DNA from: Tenacibaculum sp. MAR_2009_124
GTDB taxonomy: Bacteria; Bacteroidota; Bacteroidia; Flavobacteriales; Flavobacteriaceae
Reading direction: 5' to 3'
Assembly: GCF_900105455.1 (NCBI RefSeq)
Contig: NZ_FNSF01000001.1
Span: 1,369,001-1,433,000 of the forward strand
DNA: 64,000 nt
The position numbers and the translations under genes are program-made. Under the pieces are notes generated by a model. It was given only the letters and a program-made list of their open reading frames with translations. It had not been told where the DNA came from and ran no database searches. The number at the start of each line of letters is the position of its first letter. Position 1 is the first letter of the stretch. Shown here piece after piece: positions 1 through 7,195 of this stretch.

Positions 1-885
1 GTAGGGATGACTTATAGTTTAAATAAATTATATAAAACTATAGGCATTAGTAAACAATCTGTTTATCAATATCAAAAGCGTCAAGAAGTTTTTGAGGATA
101 AGCTTTTACAGTTGATCACTGAAGCAGATGTGTTGCGTAAAGAACATCCGGGTTGTGGGGTTGAGAAGATGTATTATAGTTTAGCTCCTGATTTTATAGG
201 TAGAGATCGCTTTATTGAAATAATGATGAAGCTGGGATATCGTTTAAAGCGAAAGAAAAATTATAAGCGCACTACCATTGCCAGTAAAATATATTATCCA
301 AATTTGATTAAAGGGATAACGGTAAGTGCTCCCAATATAATCTGGCAAAGCGATATTACTTATATCTTAGTAGATGGTAAGTTTTATTATGCAGTCTTCA
401 TTATTGACGTCTATAGTAAAGAAATAGTAGGCTATAGTATTGCAGACCATATCAGAGCTACTGCAAATGTAAAGGCTTTAAGGATGGCCTTAAAAATTCA
501 TGGGCCACCAAGATTTCATCATTCTGATAGGGGTAGCCAATATATTTACAAAGAATATATCCAGATTCTAAAGGCTAACAATATACAGATTAGTATGGCT
601 ACAAGCGCACAAGATAATGCCTATGCAGAACGTATAAATAGAACTATTAAAGAAGAATACTTGGATCATTGGAAACCTAAAAACTTTTTTCAGTTAAAGC
701 AAATGACGAAAAAAGCTATTAAGAATTACAATGAAAAAAGGATCCATAACAGCATAGATAGAAAAAGACCATCTATGTTTAGAGCAAATTTTTCTTTGTT
801 GACTAGTCAACAAAGAAAATCAATTACTATTTTTAACAATGAAGTATTAACCTAAAAAACGGTCAACTATGTTTAGGGAAGTACA
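1..885 (+). mobile_element. IS3-family insertion sequence, 3' part
   Basis: The element enters from before the window; its transposase gene (orfB type) ends at 855. The right terminal inverted repeat is read as 861-885, ending in GGGAAGTACA. IS3-family ends conventionally finish in CA on this strand, and the motif lies just downstream of the transposase stop. The left end and orfA are outside the window, so the boundary is inferred from one end only. Confidence 0.7.
7..855 (+). CDS. IS3-family transposase (OrfB, DDE integrase)
   Basis: This is the catalytic subunit of an IS3-family transposase, cutting and joining the element's ends. It has a short N-terminal HTH_21-like segment (about residues 20-85) followed by an rve integrase core. 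The DDE residues are visible: Asp in WQSDITYI, Asp in HHSDRGSQY and Glu in NAYAERINRTIKEEY. The 282 residues match typical OrfB length. In this family OrfB is usually expressed as an OrfAB fusion by -1 frameshifting, so the ATG at position 7 may not be the physiological start; OrfA would lie before the window. The gene appears intact within the window. Confidence 0.9.
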   Translation: MTYSLNKLYKTIGISKQSVYQYQKRQEVFEDKLLQLITEADVLRKEHPGCGVEKMYYSLAPDFIGRDRFIEIMMKLGYRLKRKKNYKRTTIASKIYYPNLIKGITVSAPNIIWQSDITYILVDGKFYYAVFIIDVYSKEIVGYSIADHIRATANVKALRMALKIHGPPRFHHSDRGSQYIYKEYIQILKANNIQISMATSAQDNAYAERINRTIKEEYLDHWKPKNFFQLKQMTKKAIKNYNEKRIHNSIDRKRPSMFRANFSLLTSQQRKSITIFNNEVLT

Positions 886-986
886 TCCTCCAAATGTCAG
901 TTCTAGTATTTTTTACAGAGTGCTAACGACGTAAAAAATGTATAGAGAACTACATTCAATGCTAGCAATAACCAAACACAAAACAT

Positions 987-1021
987 TGATAACTGATAAC
1001 TGATAACTGATAACTGATAAT
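987..1021. repeat. 7-bp tandem repeat TGATAAC, five units
   Basis: Four exact copies of TGATAAC are followed by a fifth unit ending in T. It lies in non-coding DNA just downstream of the IS3 end. The unit contains stop codons, so it is not a coding repeat. No function is evident. Confidence 0.9.
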
Positions 1022-1263
1022 TAGTCATTAAGAAACTTATCATTTAAAATTCAATACTTAAAATTAAAATAAAGAGGTTACGGGAAACCGTAAGGATATT
1101 TCCATTCTTTTTTATAGGTTAGCATCATAAAGAAAAAGCAACCTGAAAGATTAACCAAATACTACGAATCTGGAGAGATATACGTGCTTTAACCGTATAC
1201 TTCATTCTCTCTTTTCTAATTGTAAAAATTTTCACTTTTTAGCGAGGCTTTTTGAATGATTAA

Positions 1264-1401
1264 CCAAAAGGATAACAAAACCCAAAAGGTCTGGTTATCC
1301 GGAAATATATAACGGATAACGATTATATTTGTATGGATATAACTAGTTGTATTTAATATGCTCAGCCTTTTGGATACCGAATATTCATTTTGGGTTTGTT
1401 A
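1264..1401 (+). other. interlocking inverted repeats (possible structured RNA)
   Basis: CCAAAAGG (1264-1271, again 1282-1289) is complementary to CCTTTTGG (1366-1373). The segment at 1273-1287 (TAACAAAACCCAAAA) is complementary, with one extra A, to 1387-1401. A 7-bp stem, GTTATCC/GGATAAC (1294-1300/1314-1320), sits inside. Nested and pseudoknotted pairings are both possible. No RNA family was assigned. Confidence 0.4.
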
Positions 1402-1532
1402 AAATTTCTTTCTAAGGGCAATTTTTAAAATACTAAGGAAAGAGACTTTAATGAAGTTTCGTCTCAAACTGTACGATTGACATCGTTGAGAGTTTCACTA
1501 TCAAAACGTTGGTAACGTAAAACAGTTTGACG

Positions 1533-1577
1533 AAGTTATCGGAAAAATTTGACAATGTCAAGTTTTTCCGATAACTT
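1533..1577. repeat. 45-nt near-perfect palindrome
   Basis: Arms 1533-1554 and 1556-1577 are complementary over 22 positions with a single T/G wobble, starting AAGTTATCGGAAAAA. There is no U-run directly after it and no upstream gene to terminate, so a simple terminator role is unlikely. Confidence 0.75.
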
Positions 1578-1768
1578 ACTGTATTATAAATAATTGCTAC
1601 AATATTAGTTAAATTTTAAGGGACCTTTTTTTATAACAGAACCTTATCAGTCAGTGGTTGATAAAGTTTATAATAAAAAAATAAAATGAAAATTGGAAAG
1701 GTTTTAAAGTAGCGACTGACAGACTACGTATTTTATAAATTGTATATTTACTATTGTATAAAATACTA

Positions 1769-1823
1769 AAAACAACACCCCATATACGCCATTAAAACGG
1801 CGCATATAGGATACGTTAGGCAT
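1769..1823. other. attC-like recombination site A
   Basis: The site has an AAC-ending box (1769-1776), an imperfect stem (1779-1790 with 1799-1810), an 8-nt loop ATTAAAAC (1791-1798), and a GTT-initiated box GTTAGGC (1815-1821) preceded by AC. This is the layout of integron attC sites (R'' core RYYYAAC, stem, R' core GTTRRRY). Both stem mismatches are C/A or A/C on the top strand, so they become G/T wobbles on the bottom strand, the strand that integron integrases recombine. No integrase is visible, so assignment rests on layout. Confidence 0.55.
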
Positions 1824-1840
1824 AATGAAGAACAACAACT

Positions 1841-2977
1841 ATGGAAGAACATATTATTTTTGAGAAAATTGATTTAATTCAAAAAATTATTAAGGAAAAA
1901 GATGTAAAAAAAATCCTTACCAGTGAAGATTTGAGCTTTTATCAAACTGCAATTGATTACATAAAAGAAAAATTAAATAACACCATTCCTTCGTTAGTTC
2001 AAGAATCTGATTTAACAAACGCATCGAATGAAATAGAATCTGCAGTTTCTCAATTAAACACATATGTTGGAAATGAAAATACAGGACATTTAAAAAACTC
2101 AAAAAACTCAATAATTTCTGCTTCTAATAGAATTAAAAATTTACCAACATTAATACAGGATAGTAAATTCAATTTTAGTTCTGAAATCATAAACTTTAAA
2201 AACTCGGTTTCTGAAAAAAATTCAGAATTCGATGAAGAATTAGAAAACCTAAAAGGACAACTATCAAGTTTAGATGATGAGATAACGGATAGAATGACTG
2301 AACTTAATTCTGTTAAGGAAGAATTGAGCGAAAAACAGAAAGAAATAGAAAAACTAAACACTTCCTTTGAAGAACAATACGAATCTGACCGAACTAAATA
2401 TTTAGAAAAATTAGAAGAACAAGAAAATTCTATTAAAAGCAATACAGATAATTTAGTCCAATACCTTGAAAAAAAGAAAACAGAAGCATCTAAAATTGTT
2501 AATGTAATTGGAAATATTGGAGCAACTGGAAATTTTCAGAAAATCGCAAACGACCATAAAAAAGATGCAAATCTTTGGAGATTTATTGCAATACTATTTA
2601 TGGCAGGATTGAGTGGTCTTATAATTTGGGCTATAATTGGATTAGGAGATAGTGAGTTCGATTGGACTAAATCATTAATAAGAATAATTGCTGCAGCTGC
2701 ATTGTCTTATCCAGCAACTTATGCATCAAGAGAATCTTCAAAGCATAGAAAACTGGAAAATTTTAATAGAAAATTAGAGCTTGAATTAGCATCAATTGAA
2801 TCTTTTATTGAAATTTTACCTGAAGAAAAGAAACAAGGTATAAAAGAAAAATTGGCTGAAAAATACTTTGGCAGTACTTTAGACCAATTTGAGGATGCTG
2901 ATTTAAAGTCAGATAAGGATTTCTCTTTACAATCTATAGAAAGATTATTTAAGGCTGTAAAATCACTAAAAGAATAA
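1841..2977 (+). CDS. cassette gene 1: coiled-coil protein with two membrane helices
   Basis: The function is unknown. The 378-residue protein has a long charged coiled coil (about residues 115-225, heptad-like E/L/K-rich), two hydrophobic segments near residues 246-268 and 278-295, and a charged C-terminal tail. There is no signal peptide, so it is probably an inner-membrane protein with the coiled coil in the cytoplasm. It starts 26 nt after a GTTAGGCATA box (1815-1824) and stops 5 nt before the exact reverse complement of that box (2983-2992), which is the compact layout of an integron gene cassette. Antisense ORFs here look like shadows of this Glu/Lys-rich gene. A role in stress or phage defence is possible but unsupported. 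Confidence 0.75.
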   Translation: MEEHIIFEKIDLIQKIIKEKDVKKILTSEDLSFYQTAIDYIKEKLNNTIPSLVQESDLTNASNEIESAVSQLNTYVGNENTGHLKNSKNSIISASNRIKNLPTLIQDSKFNFSSEIINFKNSVSEKNSEFDEELENLKGQLSSLDDEITDRMTELNSVKEELSEKQKEIEKLNTSFEEQYESDRTKYLEKLEEQENSIKSNTDNLVQYLEKKKTEASKIVNVIGNIGATGNFQKIANDHKKDANLWRFIAILFMAGLSGLIIWAIIGLGDSEFDWTKSLIRIIAAAALSYPATYASRESSKHRKLENFNRKLELELASIESFIEILPEEKKQGIKEKLAEKYFGSTLDQFEDADLKSDKDFSLQSIERLFKAVKSLKE

Positions 2978-2982
2978 ATCAC

Positions 2983-2992
2983 TATGCCTAAC
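2983..2992. other. attC-like site B, first half (R''-like box)
   Basis: TATGCCTAAC is the exact reverse complement of the box at 1815-1824 that opens cassette 1. It fits the integron R'' core RYYYAAC. The rest of this site lies at 4208-4329, beyond the IS110 copy inserted directly after this box. Confidence 0.55.
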
Positions 2993-3024
2993 AAAGAACT
3001 GAGGTAAAAACCAAATAAAACTTC

Positions 3025-3996
3025 TTAATTATTAACCAAAGTACTCTTGTACTGATTGTTGTATGGAACACCATTTTTGACAATAGAAAATGCTTGTTTT
3101 AGTAATTTGTTGCATACTGCTATTAAAGCTAGTTTTTTACTTTTTCCTTTCGCTACAATTCTATCGTAAAGCGCTTTGCACCCTTGGTTGTATTTACAAG
3201 CATTGAAACTGCACATAAATAGTAAATTCCTCAGTTTTGGATTGCCCATTTTACTAATCCTTGGTCTTCCTTTAACACTACTTCCACTCTGTCTTATTAT
3301 TGGTGTTAACCCAGCGTAACTACATAGTTCTTTCGAGCTTTCAAAACGATGAAAACCATCTGTAAAAACCAATAACATTAAAGCTGTTTTATCTCCTATT
3401 CCTGGAATGCTTTTTAATAAAGTTAGTGATTCTTGGTATTCTTTTTTCACATTATCATTTAATGCTTTTTCTAAAACCTCCATTTCTTTTTTGAGTTTTT
3501 TCAAACTTCTATTCAAAGAGTTAACAACAACTTTTGATGGATACCCTAAAACTTCTTCTCCATGTATTTTGTTTTTTAACTGAGTACTTTGTTTACTATA
3601 AATACTGAGCATACGCAATAACTGGAGACTTTCTTGTTGAGTATCCGATTGACCAATCCACAACTTAGGTCTACGATCTTTTCCGTAAAGCTGAATCATT
3701 TTTGCATCACTCTTATCAGTCTTTATTTTCGATAAGTCCATTTGGATATAACGTTTTATTTTTAATGGATTAACCACACTAACTCCAAAACCTAACTCCA
3801 ACAAAAAATAAGCTAATCGAGTATGATAATATCCTGTGGCTTCCATAACGCAAATGGTATTTGAATCCAGTAATTTAACTAACTTTCTGAAACCAGAAAG
3901 ATTGTTCTTAAATTGATAATACGCTAAGTTATTATCACATACATCAAAGAAATCTTTACTAATGTCAATTCCTAAATATTTTATATCTTTATTCAT
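3025..3996 (-). CDS. IS110-family transposase (DEDD), copy 1
   Basis: This is a 323-residue recombinase of the IS110/IS116/IS902 type. The N-terminal RuvC-like DEDD domain shows Asp in YLGIDISKD, Glu in VMEATGYYH and the Asp pair in KTDKSDAKMI. A helix-hairpin-helix (LLKSIPGIGDKTAL) is followed by the C-terminal Transposase_20 domain with SGSSVKGRPRISKMGN, containing the conserved Ser region. In characterised members the enzyme works with a bispecific bridge RNA encoded in the element's non-coding end. It differs from copy 2 (5208-6179) at only about 8 residues, so both were mobile recently. It appears intact. Confidence 0.92.
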   Translation of the reverse strand: MNKDIKYLGIDISKDFFDVCDNNLAYYQFKNNLSGFRKLVKLLDSNTICVMEATGYYHTRLAYFLLELGFGVSVVNPLKIKRYIQMDLSKIKTDKSDAKMIQLYGKDRRPKLWIGQSDTQQESLQLLRMLSIYSKQSTQLKNKIHGEEVLGYPSKVVVNSLNRSLKKLKKEMEVLEKALNDNVKKEYQESLTLLKSIPGIGDKTALMLLVFTDGFHRFESSKELCSYAGLTPIIRQSGSSVKGRPRISKMGNPKLRNLLFMCSFNACKYNQGCKALYDRIVAKGKSKKLALIAVCNKLLKQAFSIVKNGVPYNNQYKSTLVNN

Positions 3997-4200
3997 AAGA
4001 AAAAAGGATTGTAAAGAACCTATCTATTGTGAATTCAACAACTTGAAATCGAAGTCTAAAGCTTCATAGAACTGAACGAATTTAACATAGAAAAGAGCAG
4101 GGATTATCAATGTTGACGAGATCAAAGTCTCTGCGTATATCATAACCTTATTCCGCTCTTTGGTTCTGTATGATTAAGTTTCTAATTTAATAAAATGCTA
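3997..4200 (-). ncRNA. candidate IS110 bridge RNA region, copy 1
   Basis: In characterised IS110-group elements the non-coding end upstream of the recombinase encodes a structured guide RNA that pairs with both target and donor. The corresponding approximately 200 bp here contain several complementary stretches. They differ from the equivalent part of copy 2 (6180-6383) at only two positions by eye, matching the two copies' identical target position. The boundaries and pairing loops were not determined. Confidence 0.4.
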
Positions 4201-4207
4201 ACTTAAG

Positions 4208-4329
4208 CCGTATATAATTTATTGCTAGTTCTAGCCTACTTACGAAAATCCTCGCGGATTTTCTATTCAGTTTGTATTTGCTAAATTAGGTACTGAAACA
4301 CGCAACAAACTATATACACAACGTTGCCA
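4208..4329. other. attC-like site B, second half (long type)
   Basis: The 16-nt arms at 4210-4225 and 4302-4317 are complementary except at two positions. Both are A/C on the top strand and thus T/G wobbles on the bottom strand. An inner 8-bp hairpin, GAAAATCC-TCGC-GGATTTTC (4244-4263), lies in the loop. The site ends ACGTTGCCA with the R'-like box GTTGCCA (4323-4329). The centre is nearly the same as in site C (6391-6513). IS110 copy 1 separates it from its R''-like box at 2983-2992. Confidence 0.55.
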
Positions 4330-4358
4330 ACAATATAAAAACCAAATCGCAAACATTT

Positions 4359-5159
4359 ATGCTTTCATTTTTTAAATCAAAATCTAACTTAACGGAATCG
4401 GAATTTGCTGAAAAATTTTTGTCTGAATTAAGAAAGAAAGTTAACGGTTTAGAATTAGTCTCTATCAATGGACTCGAAATCACTACGAAACTAAAAGATT
4501 CTGACAATTACCGTCATTTTCTGGACAATTCTTACGCGGAATATAAAAATGACCCAAAGGATTTGAAAAACGTTATTGAAAAATATACATTTTCTGCAAA
4601 AGACCTTTTTCTTCCTCAAGAGCCTTTACAAAAAGAAAGAATAGTGCCCGTTATCAAAGACAAAAGGTACTTAATTGAGAGCTCTAAAATAATTGAGGAC
4701 TTCGAGAACACTCACGTTTATGAAAAATACAACTCGGAACTATATATTTTTTATGCAGAAGATAAAGAAAATACGATTGGATATTTCACGAAAGAAGAAT
4801 ATTCAAAGTTGGATTCTGACATTGAATCTATTAGAGAAATAGCAATCGAAAATCTGAATTCTCTCGTATCAAAAATGGAAAGACACGGAGAAAATGGATA
4901 CTTTATGTTAACAGCAGGTGGAGATTATGAGTCAAGTTTAATTCTATTTGACATTTGGAATAAAGAAAATTTTCCCGTGAATGGAAATTTAATAATCGGA
5001 ATTCCAGCTAGAGATGTTATTCTAGTAACTGGAACAAATGACAAAGAAAATATTGATAGACTAAAGAAATCTATCAAAGAAATAAATGAAACTGGAGACC
5101 ATATAGTTTCCGACAAAATATATGAATTAAAAGAAGGAAAATTTGAATTATGGGAATAA
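4359..5159 (+). CDS. cassette gene 2: DUF1444 (YtpQ-like) family protein
   Basis: This 266-residue soluble protein resembles the DUF1444 family (Bacillus YtpQ), whose biochemical function is unknown. Supporting features are the general length, the segment VIKDKRYLIES near residue 105, the central stretch with ELYIFYAEDKENTIGYF, and the late block GNLIIGIPARDVILVTG typical of the family's C-terminal half. There is no signal peptide or membrane segment. It starts 36 nt after a GTTGCCAACA box (4323-4332) and stops 5 nt before the exact reverse complement TGTTGGCAAC (5165-5174), again a cassette layout. Family assignment is by pattern recognition, with moderate certainty. Confidence 0.7.
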   Translation: MLSFFKSKSNLTESEFAEKFLSELRKKVNGLELVSINGLEITTKLKDSDNYRHFLDNSYAEYKNDPKDLKNVIEKYTFSAKDLFLPQEPLQKERIVPVIKDKRYLIESSKIIEDFENTHVYEKYNSELYIFYAEDKENTIGYFTKEEYSKLDSDIESIREIAIENLNSLVSKMERHGENGYFMLTAGGDYESSLILFDIWNKENFPVNGNLIIGIPARDVILVTGTNDKENIDRLKKSIKEINETGDHIVSDKIYELKEGKFELWE

Positions 5160-5164
5160 AATAC

Positions 5165-5174
5165 TGTTGGCAAC
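5165..5174. other. attC-like site C, first half (R''-like box)
   Basis: TGTTGGCAAC is the exact reverse complement of the box opening cassette 2 (4323-4332). The rest of the site lies at 6391-6513, beyond IS110 copy 2. Confidence 0.55.
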
Positions 5175-5207
5175 AAAGAACTGAGGTAAAAACCAAATAA
5201 AACTCCC

Positions 5208-6179
5208 TTAATTATTGACCAAAGTACTCTTGTACTGATTGTTGTATGGAACACCATTTTTGACAATAGAAAATGCTTGTTTTAGTAATTTGTTGCAAAC
5301 TGCTTTTAAAGCTAGTTTTTTACTTTTTCCTTTCGCTACGATTCTATCGTAAAGCGCTTTGCAGCCTTGGTTGTATTTACAAGCATTGAAACTGCACATA
5401 AATAGTAAATTTCTAAGTTTTGGATTGCCCATTTTACTAATCCTTGGTCTTCCTTTAATACTACTTCCACTCTGTCTTGTTATAGGTGTTAACCCAGCGT
5501 AACTACATAGTTCTTTCGAGCTTTCAAAACGATGAAAACCATCTGTAAAAACTATTAACATTAAAGCTGTTTTATCTCCTATTCCTGGAATGCTTTTTAA
5601 TAAAGTTAGTGATTCTTGGTATTCTTTTTTTACATTATCATTTAAAGCTTTTTCTAGAACTTCCATTTCTTTTTTGAGTTTTTTCAAACTCCTATTTAAA
5701 GAGTTAATAACAACTTTTGATGGATGCCCTAAAACTTCTTCTCCATGTATTTTATTTTTTAACTGAGTACTTTGTTTACTATAAATACTGAGCATACGCA
5801 ATAACTGGAGACTTTCTTGTTGAGTATCCGATTGACCAATCCACAACTTCGATCTGCGATCTTTTCCGTAAAGTTGAATCATTTTCGCATCACTCTTATC
5901 AGTCTTTATTTTCGATAAGTCCATTTGGATATAACGTTTTATTTTTAATGGATTAACCACACTAACTCCAAAACCTAACTCCAACAAAAAATAAGCTAAT
6001 CGAGTATGATAATATCCTGTGGCTTCCATAACGCAAATGGTATTTGAATCCAGTAATTTAACTAACTTTCTGAAACCAGAAAGATTGTTCTTAAATTGAT
6101 AATACACTAAGTTATTATCACATACATCAAAGAAATCTTTACTAATGTCAATTCCTAAATATTTTATATCTTTATTCAT
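5208..6179 (-). CDS. IS110-family transposase (DEDD), copy 2
   Basis: This 323-residue IS110 recombinase has the same domains as copy 1 (3025-3996): an N-terminal DEDD RuvC-like domain, helix-hairpin-helix, and C-terminal Transposase_20 with SGSSIKGRPRISKMGN. About eight substitutions separate the two proteins (for example A to V in DNNLVYYQF and P to S in DRRSKLW); most are conservative and none touches the visible catalytic acids. It is full length and probably functional. Confidence 0.92.
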   Translation of the reverse strand: MNKDIKYLGIDISKDFFDVCDNNLVYYQFKNNLSGFRKLVKLLDSNTICVMEATGYYHTRLAYFLLELGFGVSVVNPLKIKRYIQMDLSKIKTDKSDAKMIQLYGKDRRSKLWIGQSDTQQESLQLLRMLSIYSKQSTQLKNKIHGEEVLGHPSKVVINSLNRSLKKLKKEMEVLEKALNDNVKKEYQESLTLLKSIPGIGDKTALMLIVFTDGFHRFESSKELCSYAGLTPITRQSGSSIKGRPRISKMGNPKLRNLLFMCSFNACKYNQGCKALYDRIVAKGKSKKLALKAVCNKLLKQAFSIVKNGVPYNNQYKSTLVNN

Positions 6180-6383
6180 AAGAAAAAAGGATTGTAAAGA
6201 ACCTATCTATTGTGAATTCAACAACTTGAAATCGAAGTCTAAAGCTTCATAGAACTGAACGAATTTAACATAGAAAAGAGCAGGGATTATCAATGTTGAC
6301 GAGATCAAAGTCTCTGCGTATATCATAACCTTATTCCGCTCTTTGGTTCTGTTTGATTAAGTATCTAATTTAATAAAATGCTA
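6180..6383 (-). ncRNA. candidate IS110 bridge RNA region, copy 2
   Basis: This non-coding 5' end of IS110 copy 2 corresponds to 3997-4200 of copy 1. By the known IS110-group layout it should encode the guide (bridge) RNA. By eye only two bases differ from copy 1, both A/T swaps near the outer end. The RNA boundaries are inferred, not seen. Confidence 0.4.
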
Positions 6384-6390
6384 ACTTAAG

Positions 6391-6513
6391 ACGTGTATAA
6401 TTAATGGCTAGTTCTCGCCTACTTACGAAAATCCTCGCGGATTTTCTATTCGGTTTTTATTTGCTAAATTAGGTGCTTAAACACGCCACTAATCATACAC
6501 AAATACGTTATAG
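6391..6513. other. attC-like site C, second half (long type)
   Basis: The 16-nt arms at 6393-6408 and 6485-6500 match except at two A/C positions, which become bottom-strand T/G wobbles. The inner hairpin GAAAATCC-TCGC-GGATTTTC (6427-6446) is the same as in site B. The site ends with ACGTTATAG, giving the R'-like box GTTATAG (6507-6513). IS110 copy 2 separates it from the box at 5165-5174. Confidence 0.55.
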
Positions 6514-6525
6514 GTAACCGTAAAA

Positions 6526-7101
6526 ATGATACTTAAAAAGGTACATAGAGACTTTGAAAATTATATAAAACATTTAATTGATAAAACAATTATTAAAGTT
6601 GAATATGCAGAAATTGACTATCAAAAGTTAAACGGTGATTTTAATGAAAAGCCCTACTACTTTACTCATTTTAGGAATCTAGATTCAATTGATTTTTCAA
6701 TTTTCTTATATTCGAAAACAAATGAAAAAATAGAAATATATTGGGATGATAAATTTTTTCAATTTGGACTTGGGATGAAAATAAACGAGAAATCGGATTT
6801 TTCTGACTTTAAGATTTGGGATGTTTCAAATAACCAAATTTGGTCGGGAATCATTGGTGAAACCATTGAAAGTGCCAAGTTAAATTGGGAGGAGGTAACG
6901 ACGACTGATGAAAAAAATGGAACATCTGAAACCTTTATCTATCCGCAAGATATTTCATTAAAATTTTCCAATGGAATAATGGTATTTATTAGTGCTGCTG
7001 CTTTTTTAAATGAACATGACAATGAAGTTTTTGGAATGTGTGATAATTTGACAGTAACTAACAATGAAGAATTAGCACGAAAAACAAAAATGATAAACTA
7101 A
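6526..7101 (+). CDS. cassette gene 3: hypothetical protein
   Basis: The family was not recognised. The protein has 191 residues, is soluble and acidic, with no signal peptide or membrane helix. It contains a mixed alpha/beta-looking central part (DSIDFSIFLYSKTNEKIEIYW) and a late conserved-looking block (DISLKFSNGIMVFISAAAF). It starts 19 nt after a GTTATAGGT box (6507-6515) and stops 5 nt before the exact reverse complement ACCTATAAC (7107-7115). The general look resembles immunity-type or small intracellular hypothetical proteins common in Bacteroidota accessory DNA, but no function can be assigned. Confidence 0.7.
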   Translation: MILKKVHRDFENYIKHLIDKTIIKVEYAEIDYQKLNGDFNEKPYYFTHFRNLDSIDFSIFLYSKTNEKIEIYWDDKFFQFGLGMKINEKSDFSDFKIWDVSNNQIWSGIIGETIESAKLNWEEVTTTDEKNGTSETFIYPQDISLKFSNGIMVFISAAAFLNEHDNEVFGMCDNLTVTNNEELARKTKMIN

Positions 7102-7106
7102 AGGCA

Positions 7107-7162
7107 ACCTATAACACCACCTAAACTGCATTAAAACGCAGCTTAGCCAAAACGTTGTAGTG
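7107..7162. other. attC-like site D (intact, short type)
   Basis: This is the cleanest site of the array. It has the R''-like box ACCTATAAC (7107-7115), a spacer, stem CTAAACTGC (7121-7129) with GCAGCTTAG (7138-7146), loop ATTAAAAC (7130-7137, identical to the loop of site A), and the R'-like box GTTGTAG (7154-7160) preceded by AC. The single stem mismatch is A/C on the top strand, hence T/G on the bottom strand. The layout matches short integron attC sites. Confidence 0.6.
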
Positions 7163-7195
7163 CATTAAAACAAGATGCTAAGAGAATTATAATAG

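Larger units (their letters stand above)
886..1768. other. gene-free, highly structured spacer
   Basis: No convincing ORF is seen in about 880 bp. The stretch holds a second IS3-end-like sequence (931-957, about 20 of 27 positions matching 862-888), a TGATAAC tandem repeat (987-1021), a perfect stem with a GAAA tetraloop (about 1078-1093), interlocking inverted repeats between 1264 and 1401, and a 45-nt near-perfect palindrome (1533-1577). The density of stems suggests a structured RNA or mobile-element non-coding DNA. No known RNA family was recognised by eye. Confidence 0.5.
2993..4207 (-). mobile_element. IS110-family element, copy 1
   Basis: Sequence identity with copy 2 (about 5175-6390) starts within the AAC of the upstream box and ends at CTTAAG (4202-4207), giving an element of about 1.2 kb. 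The transposase occupies 3025-3996 on the minus strand. About 210 bp of non-coding DNA lies 5' of the gene and only about 30 bp 3' of it, the IS110-group layout rather than the IS1111-group layout. The exact ends are ambiguous because IS110 elements leave no clear target duplication. It splits an attC-like site. Confidence 0.75.
5175..6390 (-). mobile_element. IS110-family element, copy 2
   Basis: This is a near-identical second copy of the element at 2993-4207, inserted at the equivalent position directly after the AAC box that ends cassette 2. Compared with copy 1 it has one extra base near the 3' end of the gene, a handful of coding changes and only two changes in the roughly 210-bp non-coding end. 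The exact ends are uncertain. Confidence 0.75.

Noticed and set aside
987-1021. TGATAAC repeat as a phase-variation switch
   Set aside because: It is not within or just upstream of a gene; the nearest gene downstream is over 800 bp away.
1917-2994. Antisense ORFs opposite cassette gene 1
   Set aside because: They mirror a Glu/Lys/Ser-rich coding frame, have Ser/Phe-rich compositions and no start context. The cassette boundaries fit the plus-strand gene.
4244-4263. Hairpin GAAAATCC-TCGC-GGATTTTC read as a terminator
   Set aside because: It lies inside the loop of the long attC-like sites B and C, is identical in both and has no T-run. It is better explained as part of the recombination site.
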